Assembly (NCBI GenBank): GCA_964242305.1
Contig: CAXTBB010000002.1
Location: 62,001-126,000 of the forward strand
Direction of reading: 5' to 3'
Source of the DNA: DATLGB01 sp964242305
GTDB lineage: Bacteria > Actinomycetota > Thermoleophilia > Solirubrobacterales > Solirubrobacteraceae
Length of the DNA stretch: 64,000 nt
Below, piece after piece: positions 31,150 to 39,810 of this stretch. The notes beneath the pieces are model-generated. The model was not told the DNA's origin and searched no databases. It saw only the letters and a list, made by a program, of their open reading frames with translations. Each line of letters opens with the position of its first letter. Position 1 is the stretch's first letter. The position numbers and the translations under genes were made by a program.

Positions 31150-32450
31150 ACCTCGTCGAGCGGGACGACCCCGGCTTCGCCGAGGCGGCGACGGGCCGCA
31201 TCTTCAACGCCCGCAAGCCCGAGCGCGAGCCGGCCGCCGTGCTCGTCGCGGAGACGGAGGCCGACGTCGTCGCAGGCGTGCGGCTGGCCCGCGAGCGCGG
31301 GTGGCAGGTCGCCGTGCGGGCCGGCGGGCACAGCTGGGCCGGCTGGAGCGTGCGCGACGGCGCCCTCCTGATCGACCTCGGGCGCCTGCGCGAGCTCGCC
31401 TATGACGACGCGACGGGCGTGGCCACCGCCAGCCCGGCGATCAAGGGCGGTGCCGAGCTGACCCCCTTCCTCGACGAGCGCGGCCGCACCTTCACCGGCG
31501 GCCACTGCGCGAGCGTCGGCCTCGGCGGCTTCCTGCTCCAGGGCGGTCAGGGCTGGAACAGCCGGCGCTGGGGATGGGGCTGCGAGAACGTCGTCGGCAT
31601 CGACGTCGTCACGGCGGACGGCGAGCTGGTCCACGCCTCCGCGGACGAGCACGCCGACCTCTTCTGGGCCGTGCGCGGCGCGGGCCCTGGCTTCTTCGGC
31701 GTCGTGACCCGCTTCCACCTCCGCACGTATCCGGCGGTGCCGATGTTCCACGACACGCGGGTCTTCGCCCTGGAGGATCTCGAGCCCCTGCTCGCGTTCA
31801 TGCACGACGTCCTGCCTCGACTCGACACGGCGGTCGAGCCCGTGATCGCCGCCACCCGGCTGCGCGGCGCCGGCACCGAGCTGCTGCTGCACACGACGCT
31901 CACCGCGACGGGGCGGGAGGCGGCCGACGCGCTGCTGGCGCCCCTCGACGCCTGCCCTGTCGCCGCGCTCGAGCACGAGCGCGGCCCGACGACGATCGCG
32001 GCCGAGAACGACGCGCAGACCGCGCAGAATCCCGAGGGGCACCGCTACTGCGCCGACTCGCAGTGGACGAACGCGGACGCGGCGACGCTGGCTCCGCTGC
32101 TGCGCGACGTCTACGCCGAGCTGCCGACCCAGCACTCGTTCTCGATCTGGTACGGCTGGGCGCCGGCACGGCGCCTGCCCGACATGGCGTTCTCACTGGA
32201 GGCGAACGTCTACCTGGCGACGTACGCGATCTGGACGGACGCCGGCGACGACGAGCGCCACCGCCGCTGGGTGCACGGCCAACACGCGAAGCTCGCCGCG
32301 GTGGGCGAGGGCGTCTACATCGGCGACTCGGACTTCGGGTGCCGGCCGGACCGCTTCATGACCGACGCCGCGTTCGCCCGGCTGGAGGCGATCCGCGCGC
32401 GCCGCGACCCGGACGGCCTGTTCGTGACCTACGAGGCGGGCGGCGGATGA
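31146..32450 (+). CDS. FAD-linked oxidase, BBE type with bicovalent flavin motifs
   Basis: A 434-residue flavoprotein carrying both flavin-linking residues of bicovalent family members: His in 'VRAGGHSWAGWSVRDG' (about residue 62) and Cys in 'FTGGHCASVGLGGFLL' (about 121). Bicovalent BBE-type oxidases have raised redox potential and accept bulky substrates (family knowledge). The C-terminal part is shorter than usual and ends 'RRDPDGLFVTYEAGGG' instead of the classic NxNIP. GTG 31146 overlaps the SDR stop; the stop overlaps the next ATG. Confidence 0.9.
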   Translation: MNLVERDDPGFAEAATGRIFNARKPEREPAAVLVAETEADVVAGVRLARERGWQVAVRAGGHSWAGWSVRDGALLIDLGRLRELAYDDATGVATASPAIKGGAELTPFLDERGRTFTGGHCASVGLGGFLLQGGQGWNSRRWGWGCENVVGIDVVTADGELVHASADEHADLFWAVRGAGPGFFGVVTRFHLRTYPAVPMFHDTRVFALEDLEPLLAFMHDVLPRLDTAVEPVIAATRLRGAGTELLLHTTLTATGREAADALLAPLDACPVAALEHERGPTTIAAENDAQTAQNPEGHRYCADSQWTNADAATLAPLLRDVYAELPTQHSFSIWYGWAPARRLPDMAFSLEANVYLATYAIWTDAGDDERHRRWVHGQHAKLAAVGEGVYIGDSDFGCRPDRFMTDAAFARLEAIRARRDPDGLFVTYEAGGG

Positions 32451-33160
32451 CCACGCGCGTGGCCCTGATCACGGGCGCGGGCGGCGGGATCGGCGCGGCG
32501 ATCGCGCGCCGGCTCGCCGCCGACGGCCTCGTGTGCGTGCTCACCGACCGCGCGGCGCCGGACGCCCTGGCGGCGGAGCTGGGCGCCCGGGCGGTGGCCG
32601 CCGACCTCGCCGACCCCGCCGCCGTCGCGGAGCTGGCCGACGCCGCCGGGGCCTGCGACGTCGTCGTCAACGTCGCCGCCGACCTGTCCCGCGCGCCGCT
32701 GGCCGAGCTCGGGCTGGAGCTCTGGCGCCGGGTCCAGGCAGTCAACGTCGAGGCGCCGCTCCTGCTCGCCCGCGCCCTTGTCCCGGGGATGGCGGCGCGC
32801 GGCTGGGGGCGGATCGTCAACGTCGTCTCGGACACCTTCTTCCGGCCTCCCGCGGCGTCGGGGATGCTCGCCTACGTCGCCAGCAAGGGCGCGCTCGTCG
32901 GGCTCACGCGGGCGCTGGCCGTCGAGGTCGGCGGCGCCGGCGTCACCGTCAACGCGATCGCGCCCGGCCTGACCGCCACGGACGCGGCGAGCCGCGACCT
33001 GCCGGCGGAGGCGTTCGCGCGCGTCCGCGACGGGCAGGCGCTGGACCGCACGCTCGCGCCCGAGGACTACACGGGCGCGGTCGCCTTCCTCGTCTCCGAC
33101 GGCGCCGCGACGATGACGGGGCAGACGTTGTGCCCAAACGCCGGACTGGTGATGCTGTGA
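32447..33160 (+). CDS. Short-chain dehydrogenase/reductase
   Basis: A 237-residue classical SDR: 'ALITGAGGGIGAAIARRL', 'VVVNVAADLSRA' (NNAG equivalent changed to NVAA), Ser in 'NVVSDTFF' and dyad 'YVASK'. The C-terminal 'TMTGQTLCPNAGLVML' replaces the usual DGG. ATG overlaps the FAD oxidase stop by four bases. It probably oxidises or reduces a hydroxyl of the imported compound alongside the FAD oxidase (inference). Confidence 0.88.
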   Translation: MTTRVALITGAGGGIGAAIARRLAADGLVCVLTDRAAPDALAAELGARAVAADLADPAAVAELADAAGACDVVVNVAADLSRAPLAELGLELWRRVQAVNVEAPLLLARALVPGMAARGWGRIVNVVSDTFFRPPAASGMLAYVASKGALVGLTRALAVEVGGAGVTVNAIAPGLTATDAASRDLPAEAFARVRDGQALDRTLAPEDYTGAVAFLVSDGAATMTGQTLCPNAGLVML

Positions 33161-33194
33161 AAGCCGACCGCGTGCCTCGGTACGCTCAACGCCG

Positions 33195-33923
33195 ATGAGC
33201 GCTCCCCCCGACGGAACCGCTCGCCGCGACAACGTCGAACAGGTCTATCGCCGGGTGCGCGAGGCCATCCTGGCGGGGGAGATCGCGCCCGGCGCCGTCA
33301 TGTCCCAGGTGGCACTGGCCGACGAGCTCGGCGTCAGCCGCACGCCCCTGCGCGAAGCGCTGCGCATGCTCCAGAGCGAGGGGCTCGTCGACGCGCAGGC
33401 CAACCGCCGCGTCACCGTCACGCCGCTGTCGGCGATGGACCTCGAGGAGCTCGTCGTCATGCGCGTCACGCTCGAGGCGGAGGCGATCCGCCTGTCGGTG
33501 CCGCGGCTGACGCCGGAGGACATCGCCGCCCTCGAAGGTCGCCTGGCGGAGATGGTGCACTTCGCCACTGCGGAGGACTACGGGCGCTGGAACCTCCCGC
33601 ACGCGGCCTTCCACCGCGGCCTGACCGCGCGGGCGGGGACCCGCGTCAACGCGCTCCTCGCCCAGCTCTTCGACCACGGCGAGCGCTACCGCCGCCTCCA
33701 CATCGCCAAGGCGTCGTCGGCCTGGTTCACCGCCGGGCACCGGGAGATCCTCGACGCGTGCAAGGCCGGGGATCGCAACCTCGCGGGCCGGCTGCTCGCC
33801 CAGCACCTGTCGCGCTCCGCCTTCGATGTCATGGAGCTGCTCGAGCCCGGTTACGAGCCGGAGCGGCTCAAGCAGACGCTCGCCGACGTGGCGGGCGCGG
33901 CCAAGCCGCGCCGCTCGCGCTGA
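33195..33923 (+). CDS. GntR-family regulator (FadR/FCD subgroup)
   Basis: A 242-residue regulator: N-terminal winged helix ('LADELGVSRTPLREALRMLQSEG' region) and a C-terminal FCD helical domain with metal/ligand His residues ('WNLPHAAFHRGL' and 'FTAGHREILDACKAGD'). FCD regulators usually bind organic acids or aromatic metabolites and repress catabolic operons. It sits inside the importer/oxidase operon and is coupled to the following esterase gene by a one-base overlap, so it likely controls one or more of the inverted-repeat promoters of this region (inference). Confidence 0.92.
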   Translation: MSAPPDGTARRDNVEQVYRRVREAILAGEIAPGAVMSQVALADELGVSRTPLREALRMLQSEGLVDAQANRRVTVTPLSAMDLEELVVMRVTLEAEAIRLSVPRLTPEDIAALEGRLAEMVHFATAEDYGRWNLPHAAFHRGLTARAGTRVNALLAQLFDHGERYRRLHIAKASSAWFTAGHREILDACKAGDRNLAGRLLAQHLSRSAFDVMELLEPGYEPERLKQTLADVAGAAKPRRSR

Positions 33924-35161
33924 TGCCCCTCGTCAGGACCTCCGGGGGCGCCGTGCGCGGCGAGGACGGCGCGTACCTCGGCATCCCGTACGCGCGCGCA
34001 CGGCGCTGGGGAGTTCCCGAGCCGGCGGCCTGGGACGGCGTCCTCGACGCCGACCGCCCGGGCCCGCCCGCGCCGCAGCCGCTGCGGCCGATCTCGAAGT
34101 TCGCCCACGGGGAGACGCCGCCCGGCGCCGAGGACTGCCTGACGCTCAGCGTCTGGACGCCGCGGTCGGGCGATGGGCCGTGGCCGGTGCTGGTCTGGTC
34201 CATCGGCGGCGGGTGGACGGTGGGCTGGGCCGGTTCGTCGATCTACGACGGCGCCGCGCTGGCCGAGGCGGCGCAGGCCGTCGTCGTCACCTTCACCTAC
34301 CGCCTGGGCTCGCTCGGATGGCTCTACCACCCCGACCTGGGGGGCGGAAACTGGGGGCTGCGCGACCACGTCGCGGTGCTGGAGTGGGTGCGTGACAACG
34401 TCGGGGCGTTCGGCGGCGACCCCGCGCGGGTGACGATGGGCGGGCAGTCCGCGGGCGCGGCCAACGTCGCCGGCCTCCTCTGCAGCCCGCTCGCCGGTGG
34501 CCTCTTCGCGCGGGCGATCCTGCACTCACCGCCGCTGCCGGAGGCCGGCAACGACCCCGCCCGGGGGGCGCGCTGGGCCGACGCGCTGCGGGCGCGCGTG
34601 GACGATGCGGCGACCGCGCCGGCGGAGGCCATCGTCGCCGCGCACGAGGCGTTGCTCGCCGAGCCCGACTGGCGGGGGACGCGCGGGGCGGCCTGGCCGA
34701 CGCTCGACCCGGCGACGCTCCCGGTCGCGCCGCTGGACGCGCCCGCCGCGCGCATCGACGTCCCCGTGCTCGTCGGCACGACTCGAGACGAGGCGACGTT
34801 CCTGTTCCGCGCCGGCCGCCCGCCCACCGCCGAGGACGACGAGCCGCGCGTGCGCGACGTCACCGAGCGCCTCTTCACCGCGCCGACGCAGGCGTGGGCG
34901 GCGGCGCGCGGGGAGGCCGGCGGCGCGGTGCACCGCTTCCGCGTCGAGCACGCCTCGCCTGACCCGCGGCTCGGTGCGCTGCACACGATCGACGTCCCGC
35001 TGCTCTTCGGCACCTTCGCCACCAGTGCCGTCGCGCGTCACTTCGTCGCCGACGACGCAGCGACCCGCGCCGTCTCGGCCGCGATGCAGGCGGCGTGGGG
35101 GAGGTTCCTGCACGGCGGCGAGCCCGGCTGGCCGGCGGAGGAGATCGCGGTCATCGGATAG
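33923..35161 (+). CDS. Type B carboxylesterase
   Basis: A 412-residue alpha/beta hydrolase of the carboxylesterase B family. The oxyanion hole is 'VWSIGGGWTVG', the nucleophile Ser is in 'TMGGQSAGAANV', the acid is probably in 'TTRDEATFLF' and the His in 'GALHTIDVPLLFG'. It is shorter than the usual 480-550 residues but has the full triad. It starts 'VRTSGGAVRG', a family hallmark. No signal peptide, so it cleaves an ester inside the cell, e.g. of an imported conjugate (inference). It is the last gene of the co-directional run that begins with livG. Confidence 0.9.
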   Translation: MPLVRTSGGAVRGEDGAYLGIPYARARRWGVPEPAAWDGVLDADRPGPPAPQPLRPISKFAHGETPPGAEDCLTLSVWTPRSGDGPWPVLVWSIGGGWTVGWAGSSIYDGAALAEAAQAVVVTFTYRLGSLGWLYHPDLGGGNWGLRDHVAVLEWVRDNVGAFGGDPARVTMGGQSAGAANVAGLLCSPLAGGLFARAILHSPPLPEAGNDPARGARWADALRARVDDAATAPAEAIVAAHEALLAEPDWRGTRGAAWPTLDPATLPVAPLDAPAARIDVPVLVGTTRDEATFLFRAGRPPTAEDDEPRVRDVTERLFTAPTQAWAAARGEAGGAVHRFRVEHASPDPRLGALHTIDVPLLFGTFATSAVARHFVADDAATRAVSAAMQAAWGRFLHGGEPGWPAEEIAVIG

Positions 35162-35181
35162 TGGCGACAGAATGCAAAAGT

Positions 35182-35204
35182 GGATACACTTTGCCAAGAC
35201 TGTC
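35182..35204 (+). promoter_or_regulatory. Candidate operator ATACACTTT-NN-CAA upstream of the bicupin gene
   Basis: ATACACTTT (35184-35192) followed by two bases, CAA and, two bases on, CTGT. The same order is seen at 37469-37486 (ATACACTTT, two bases, CAA, one base, CTGT). It lies 25-45 bp before the bicupin ATG, whose AGGAGAGA ribosome site is at 35213-35220. Confidence 0.5.
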
Positions 35205-35228
35205 CGGATACGAGGAGAGAGGAACCCG

Positions 35229-36251
35229 ATGACCACCTACCTGACCGAGCGCACCCCGGTGACCACGCTTCCCGGTGACGCGGTCCCGTACGTGATCGAG
35301 GCCGGCAGCGGCCGCGCCCACGTGCTGCTCGGGGAGGTCGGGCGGGCACTGGTCGGCGCCGAGGAGTCCGGCGGCGCGATGTCGGTCATGAGCCTCGACG
35401 GCCCGCGCGCCGACCGGCCCATCCCGCTGCACTACCACGACGACGAGCACGAGTTCTTCTACGTCCTGCGCGGCGCCGTGCAGCTGTGGGCCGACGACGA
35501 GGCGCGCGTCCTCGTCCCCGGCGACTTCGGCTACATCCCGCCCGGCACTCTGCACGCGTACCAGCTGCGCGGCCACTTCTCCACCTTCGTCGGGCCGATC
35601 GTCCCCGGCGGCTGGGATCGCTTCTTCGACCTCGTCGGCGAGCCGTTCGCCGCGGCGGCGTTCCCGCAGGGCCCCAAGGGCCCGCCGCCGTTCGAGAAGT
35701 TCGGCCGCGCCGAGCACGAGTTCAAGATGAAGTACCGGCCCGACGCCCAGTACGCGGAGCCGAGCGAGGGCGCCGACGACACGCTGCCGGAGGCTCAGGA
35801 GGCGTACTTCCTGCGCGCCGGCGAGGGACCGCGCCACGCCCTCGGCGGTCTGCTGCAGACGACGCTGCTGGGCGCCGCGCAGTCGGGCGGCACCACGACG
35901 ATGACGACGGTCGAGCTGGCCAAGGGCCCGGGCCTCCCCGCCCATCACCACGAGCAGGCCCACGAGTCGCTGATGGTGATCGAGGGCCGGCTGCGGCTGA
36001 CGCTCGACGGGGACGAGCACGTCCTCACCCGCGGCGACACCGCCAGCATCCCGGCCGGCACGGAGCACGCCTACGCCGGCGACGGCCACTACACGAAGAT
36101 GCTCACCATGAGTGCGCCCGGCGGCCTCGAGGCGCTGATCGCCACCGCGGGCACGGCGACCGACGAGCACATCTTCGCCGCCGACGCGCACGACATCGAC
36201 GTCGAGGCCCTGCGCGCCGCCGCCGACGGCCTCGACGTCGTCCTCGCCTAA
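35229..36251 (+). CDS. Quercetinase-like bicupin dioxygenase
   Basis: A 340-residue protein with two cupin barrels. The first has the metal motif 'PLHYHDDEHEFFYVLRG' (HxH...E) and 'GTLHAYQ' (about residues 65-115). The second has 'AHHHEQAHESLMVIEG' and 'GTEHAYAG' (about 240-290). The pattern, length and linker resemble bacterial quercetin 2,3-dioxygenases and related bicupin ring-cleaving enzymes, which use Fe, Mn or Ni to open the heterocycle of flavonols with release of CO. The true substrate is uncertain. A strong ribosome site precedes ATG 35229. The 3' end overlaps the convergent cupin gene by four bases. Confidence 0.87.
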   Translation: MTTYLTERTPVTTLPGDAVPYVIEAGSGRAHVLLGEVGRALVGAEESGGAMSVMSLDGPRADRPIPLHYHDDEHEFFYVLRGAVQLWADDEARVLVPGDFGYIPPGTLHAYQLRGHFSTFVGPIVPGGWDRFFDLVGEPFAAAAFPQGPKGPPPFEKFGRAEHEFKMKYRPDAQYAEPSEGADDTLPEAQEAYFLRAGEGPRHALGGLLQTTLLGAAQSGGTTTMTTVELAKGPGLPAHHHEQAHESLMVIEGRLRLTLDGDEHVLTRGDTASIPAGTEHAYAGDGHYTKMLTMSAPGGLEALIATAGTATDEHIFAADAHDIDVEALRAAADGLDVVLA

Positions 36252-36586
36252 GCGCGCGAACGCAGGCGCCAGACGTTCACCGTCACCACGCGCTCACCGT
36301 CCTCCGGGACGGTGGCGCTGTGGGGCACGCCGCCGGGGATGACGGCGAGCTGGCCGGGCCCGAGCGGCGTGGGCGCGCCGCCGACGACGAAGTCGACCCT
36401 TCCGCCCTCGGCGATGAACGTGACCTGGTCCTCGGGGTGCGCGTGCTCTTCCCACGCGCAGCCGGGCTCGTAGCGGTAGACGGTCGCGGTCAGCTGCTCC
36501 GTGTCGATCGTGGCGCCGAAGATGCCGGGCCGGACCTCCGTGAAGTCCTGTTCGTCCCAGCGCAGCGCGAGCGCCTCCGTGAGCAT
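36248..36586 (-). CDS. Small cupin protein
   Basis: A 112-residue single-barrel cupin: 'CAWEEHAHPEDQVTFIAEG' holds HxH and the downstream Glu position (Gln/Thr-rich here), and 'AVIPGGVPHSATVPE' the last His. Proteins like this act as metal-dependent isomerases, decarboxylases or sensors. It is adjacent to, and read with, a fumarylacetoacetate-hydrolase-family gene (no gap), so both act in the same step or in sequence (inference). Confidence 0.8.
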   Translation of the reverse strand: MLTEALALRWDEQDFTEVRPGIFGATIDTEQLTATVYRYEPGCAWEEHAHPEDQVTFIAEGGRVDFVVGGAPTPLGPGQLAVIPGGVPHSATVPEDGERVVTVNVWRLRSRA

Positions 36587-37435
36587 CTAGACGGCCGCGG
36601 GGACGTCGGCGGAGACGACGCGGTTGCGCAGGATGCCGACGTGCTCGATCTCGCACTCGACGGTGTCGCCGGGCTTGAGGTACAGCGACATCGGGTCGTC
36701 GCTGAAGCCGGCCACGCCGGACACGGTGCCGGTGGAGATGATGTCGCCCGGGGAGTAGCCCATCGGCGAGTAGTGGCTGATGATCTCCGGGATCGTCACC
36801 GACATCTTCCCCGTGTGCGACTGCTGGCGCTGCTCGCCGTTGACGCGCAGGTACATGTCGAGGTCGTGGGGGTCGCCGACCTCGTCGGGCGTCACGATCC
36901 ACGGTCCGATCGGGCAGAAGGTGTCGATGCTCTTGGACAGGCAGAAGACGCCGGACTTCATCTCCTCGCGCTGGATGTCGCGGGCGGTGATGTCGTTGAA
37001 GATCAGGTATCCGGCGATGTACTCCTCGGCCTCCTCGGGGGAGAAGAACTTGCCCGCCTTGCCGATCACGACCGCGAGCTCGAGCTCGTAGTCCATCTCG
37101 TTCGTGAGCCCCTCGGGCGGGTAGACGATGTCGTCCTCGGTTCCGATGATCGCGTCGATGTTCTGGAAGAAGACGATCCACGGCAGCACGGGGTGCGACC
37201 AGTTGACGTTCTTGGACTCCTCGTGGTGCTCGCGGAAGTTGCCGGCCGTGTGGAAGAACTTCTTCGGGACGATCGGCGCGCGCAGGCGGACGTCGGACAG
37301 CGCGAACGTCTCACCGGTCTCGGCGGCCTCCTGATCGCGCTCGAAGTACGTCCGCATGTCGGGAACGTCGAGCTCGACCACCTGATCGCCCTCTACGCGC
37401 CCCACCTTCCCGTCGTCGAACGTCACCAGCTTCAT
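36587..37435 (-). CDS. Fumarylacetoacetate hydrolase family protein
   Basis: A 282-residue FAH-family enzyme. The metal ligands are in 'MDYELELAVVIGK' (E...E) and the domain shows 'FNDITARDIQREE', 'SIDTFCPIGPWIV' and 'TGTVSGVAGF'. The family covers fumarylpyruvate and acylpyruvate hydrolases, 2-oxo-hept-3-ene-dioate hydratases/decarboxylases and 5-carboxymethyl-2-hydroxymuconate isomerases: hydrolysis or isomerisation of ring-cleavage products. ATG 37435 was chosen as it opens 'MKLVTFDDGKVG', the family start; the frame goes on to 37516 across the operator. Divergent from a second FAH gene. Confidence 0.9.
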   Translation of the reverse strand: MKLVTFDDGKVGRVEGDQVVELDVPDMRTYFERDQEAAETGETFALSDVRLRAPIVPKKFFHTAGNFREHHEESKNVNWSHPVLPWIVFFQNIDAIIGTEDDIVYPPEGLTNEMDYELELAVVIGKAGKFFSPEEAEEYIAGYLIFNDITARDIQREEMKSGVFCLSKSIDTFCPIGPWIVTPDEVGDPHDLDMYLRVNGEQRQQSHTGKMSVTIPEIISHYSPMGYSPGDIISTGTVSGVAGFSDDPMSLYLKPGDTVECEIEHVGILRNRVVSADVPAAV

Positions 37436-37462
37436 CACAGGTCCCTCCGTCGTCACCAACCA

Positions 37463-37494
37463 AGTTGCATACACTTTAGCAATCTGTGTAGAGT
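37463..37494 (+). promoter_or_regulatory. Operator/promoter between the two FAH genes
   Basis: AGTTGCATACACT (37463-37475) is identical to the motif at 21047-21059. Within it TTGCAT (37465-37470), with an 18-base spacer and TAGAGT (37489-37494), could be a housekeeping promoter that starts transcription at about 37501, giving a leaderless message for the FAH gene at 37503. A regulator bound here would cover the -35 region. Confidence 0.55.
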
Positions 37495-37502
37495 GGCGCA
37501 AG

Positions 37503-38336
37503 ATGCGCATCGCCAATCTGCACGACCGGCTGACCCTGCTGGACGGCGATCGCGCCCTGGATGCGGAGCGCGCGAGCGGCGGCCGCTTCGGCCCCGATCC
37601 ACAGTCCCCCTACGCCGAGTGGGACGCGTTCGCGGCATGGGCGGCGACGGCCGACTTCGGCGGGGCGGCGGCCCTCGACGCCGCCGGTCTCGGGGCCCCG
37701 GTACCCCGGCCGCGGCAGGTCTTCGCGCTCGGCCTCAACTACGCGATGCACGCGCAGGAGGCCGGCCTCGAGCTGCCGCCGATGCCGCTCACCTTCACCA
37801 AGTTCCCGTCCTGCCTCACGGGCCCCGACGCCGTCGTCGAGGTCGCCACCGACCGGGTGGACTGGGAGGTGGAGCTGGTCGCCGTGATCGGCCGCAGCGC
37901 GCACCGCGTCGCAGCCGCCGACGCGTGGTCGCACGTCGCCGGGGTCACGATCGGGCAGGACCTCTCCGCGCGCGACGTCCAGATGATGGGCTCGCCGGCG
38001 CAGTTCAGCCTCGGCAAGTCGTTCCCCGGCTTCGGCCCGACCGGGCCTTGGCTGGTCACGCCCGACGCGCTGCCCGACCGTGACGACCTGGCCATCGGCT
38101 GCGCCGTCAACGGCGTGGCGATGCAGGCGGCGCGCACGTCGGAGATGCTCTTCGGCGTGGCCGAGACGATCGCCCGCCTGTCCGCCGTCTGCCCGCTGCT
38201 GCCGGGCGACCTGGTCTTCACCGGAACGCCTGCGGGCGTCGGCAACCGCATGGACCCCCCGCGCTACCTCGCGCCGGGCGACGAGCTCGTCAGCACCATC
38301 GAGGGCATCGGCGCGATCACGACGAGGTTCGCGTGA
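37503..38336 (+). CDS. Fumarylacetoacetate hydrolase family protein
   Basis: A 277-residue FAH-family enzyme, distinct from its divergent neighbour: 'ALGLNYAMHAQEAGL', the ligands 'DWEVELVAVIGR' with E...E, 'GQDLSARDVQMMG', 'FGPTGPWLVTPDAL' and 'PGDLVFTGTPAGVG'. This is the ureidoglycolate-lyase-like/acylpyruvase branch by appearance. It would act on a ring-cleavage or acylpyruvate-type intermediate. No ribosome site precedes ATG 37503; the message may be leaderless. Four-base overlap with the following SDR. Confidence 0.9.
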   Translation: MRIANLHDRLTLLDGDRALDAERASGGRFGPDPQSPYAEWDAFAAWAATADFGGAAALDAAGLGAPVPRPRQVFALGLNYAMHAQEAGLELPPMPLTFTKFPSCLTGPDAVVEVATDRVDWEVELVAVIGRSAHRVAAADAWSHVAGVTIGQDLSARDVQMMGSPAQFSLGKSFPGFGPTGPWLVTPDALPDRDDLAIGCAVNGVAMQAARTSEMLFGVAETIARLSAVCPLLPGDLVFTGTPAGVGNRMDPPRYLAPGDELVSTIEGIGAITTRFA

Positions 38337-39046
38337 GCTGGCTGGGCCTCGACGACCAGCGCGTCGTGGTCGCGGGCGGAGCCGGCGGCTTCGGCTCGGC
38401 GCTCGTCGAGGCCTTCGCCGCGGCGGGTGCGCGCGTGGCCGTCATCGACGTCGCCGACGGCGCCGAGATCCAGGCCGACCTGCGCGACCCCGACGCCGCG
38501 CGCGGCGCGCTCGCGCGCGCGGTCGAGATCCTCGGCGGCGTCGACGTCCTCGTCCACTCCGTCGGCATCAACAAGCGCCTGCCGATCGACGAGTACGCCG
38601 ACGAGGACTGGGACGACATCGTCGCCGTCAACCTCTCCAGCGCGTTCCACCTGGCCCGCGCGGCGGTGCCCGGGATGCGCGCGCAGGGCCACGGACGGAT
38701 CGTCCTCTTCTCCTCGGTCGCCGGGCGCAGCGGGCACAAGCTGCACGGTCCCTACGCGGCGACCAAGGGAGCGATCAACCAGCTGATGCGCGTGATGGCG
38801 CACGAGACGGCCGCCGACGGCATCACGGTCAACGCCGTGGCCCCCGGCTACATGGACACGGAGCTCACGCGCCAGTACCTCGCCGACCATCCCGAGAAGC
38901 GCGAGCAGCTGGTCGCGCTCATCCCGGCCGGCCGCTTCGCGCGCGTGGACGAGGTGGTCGGCCCGGTCCTCTTCCTGTGCTCCCGGCAGGCGGCGTTCAT
39001 GACCGGGACGGTCCTGTACATCGACGGCGGACGGAGCGTGGTGTGA
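38333..39046 (+). CDS. Short-chain dehydrogenase/reductase
   Basis: A 237-residue classical SDR: 'VVVAGGAGGFGSALVEAF', 'VAVIDVADGAEI' (acidic, NAD-type), 'VLVHSVGINKRL' in place of NNAG, Ser in 'VLFSSVAG' and dyad 'YAATK'. C-terminus 'TGTVLYIDGGRSVV' is typical. GTG 38333 overlaps the FAH stop. It is co-transcribed with the FAH gene and the next SDR. Confidence 0.9.
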   Translation: MSWLGLDDQRVVVAGGAGGFGSALVEAFAAAGARVAVIDVADGAEIQADLRDPDAARGALARAVEILGGVDVLVHSVGINKRLPIDEYADEDWDDIVAVNLSSAFHLARAAVPGMRAQGHGRIVLFSSVAGRSGHKLHGPYAATKGAINQLMRVMAHETAADGITVNAVAPGYMDTELTRQYLADHPEKREQLVALIPAGRFARVDEVVGPVLFLCSRQAAFMTGTVLYIDGGRSVV

Positions 39047-39048
39047 AC

Positions 39049-39810
39049 ATGAGTGGCAAGCTGGACGGCAAGACGGTGATGGTGACGGGAGCGGGGACGG
39101 GCTTCGGCCGCCAGCTCGCGGTGCGGGCAGCGCACGAGGGCGCGGCGCGCGTGGTGGTTCACTACCGCAGCTCGGCGGCGGGTGCGGAGGAGACCGCGGC
39201 GGCCGTGCGCGAGGCGGGTGCGGAGGCGTCGCTCGTGCAGGGCGACATCGCGCTGTGGGACGACATCAAGCGCATGCTCGCCGAGGCCGGCGACGTCGAT
39301 GTGCTCGTCAACAACGTCGGCGACATGGCGTCCGACCAGCACGGCTGGGAGGACCTGCGCGAGGAGGTCGTCGACCACTGCCTCGCCGTCGACATCAAGG
39401 GCACGATGCTGATGGTCCACGAGTTCGGCAAGGCGATGAAGGCCCGCGGGCGCGGCGCGATCGTCAACATCGGCTCGACCGTGATCGTGCGCGGCAGCCC
39501 GCGGGCGCCGATCTACGCGGCCGGCAAGTACGGGCTGCTCGGGATCACCAAGTCCTACGCGCGGGCGCTCGCGCCCGAGGTGCGCGTCAACACCTTCGCC
39601 CCGGGCTTCATGGACACTCCGGCGGTGATGAACCGTCCCGACATGAAGGGCGGGCGCATCGAGCAGCTGCAGCGCGACACGCCGATGGGCCGCATCCCTC
39701 CGCCCGAGGACGTCGCCGGCGCGGCGCTGTTCCTGGGCACGGACGACGCCGTCCACATCACCGGCAGCTACATGATCTGCGACGGCGGCTACTCGATGCT
39801 GGGCGCGTAG
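39049..39810 (+). CDS. Short-chain dehydrogenase/reductase
   Basis: A 253-residue classical SDR: 'VMVTGAGTGFGRQLAVRA', 'VVVHYRSSAAGAEE' (the Arg predicts NADP), 'VLVNNVGDMASD', Ser in 'NIGSTVIVRG' and dyad 'YAAGK'. Typical C-terminus 'HITGSYMICDGGYSML'. The ATG lies 2 bp after the previous SDR stop. Its 3' end overlaps the convergent metallo-beta-lactamase-fold gene by 22 bp. Confidence 0.9.
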   Translation: MSGKLDGKTVMVTGAGTGFGRQLAVRAAHEGAARVVVHYRSSAAGAEETAAAVREAGAEASLVQGDIALWDDIKRMLAEAGDVDVLVNNVGDMASDQHGWEDLREEVVDHCLAVDIKGTMLMVHEFGKAMKARGRGAIVNIGSTVIVRGSPRAPIYAAGKYGLLGITKSYARALAPEVRVNTFAPGFMDTPAVMNRPDMKGGRIEQLQRDTPMGRIPPPEDVAGAALFLGTDDAVHITGSYMICDGGYSMLGA

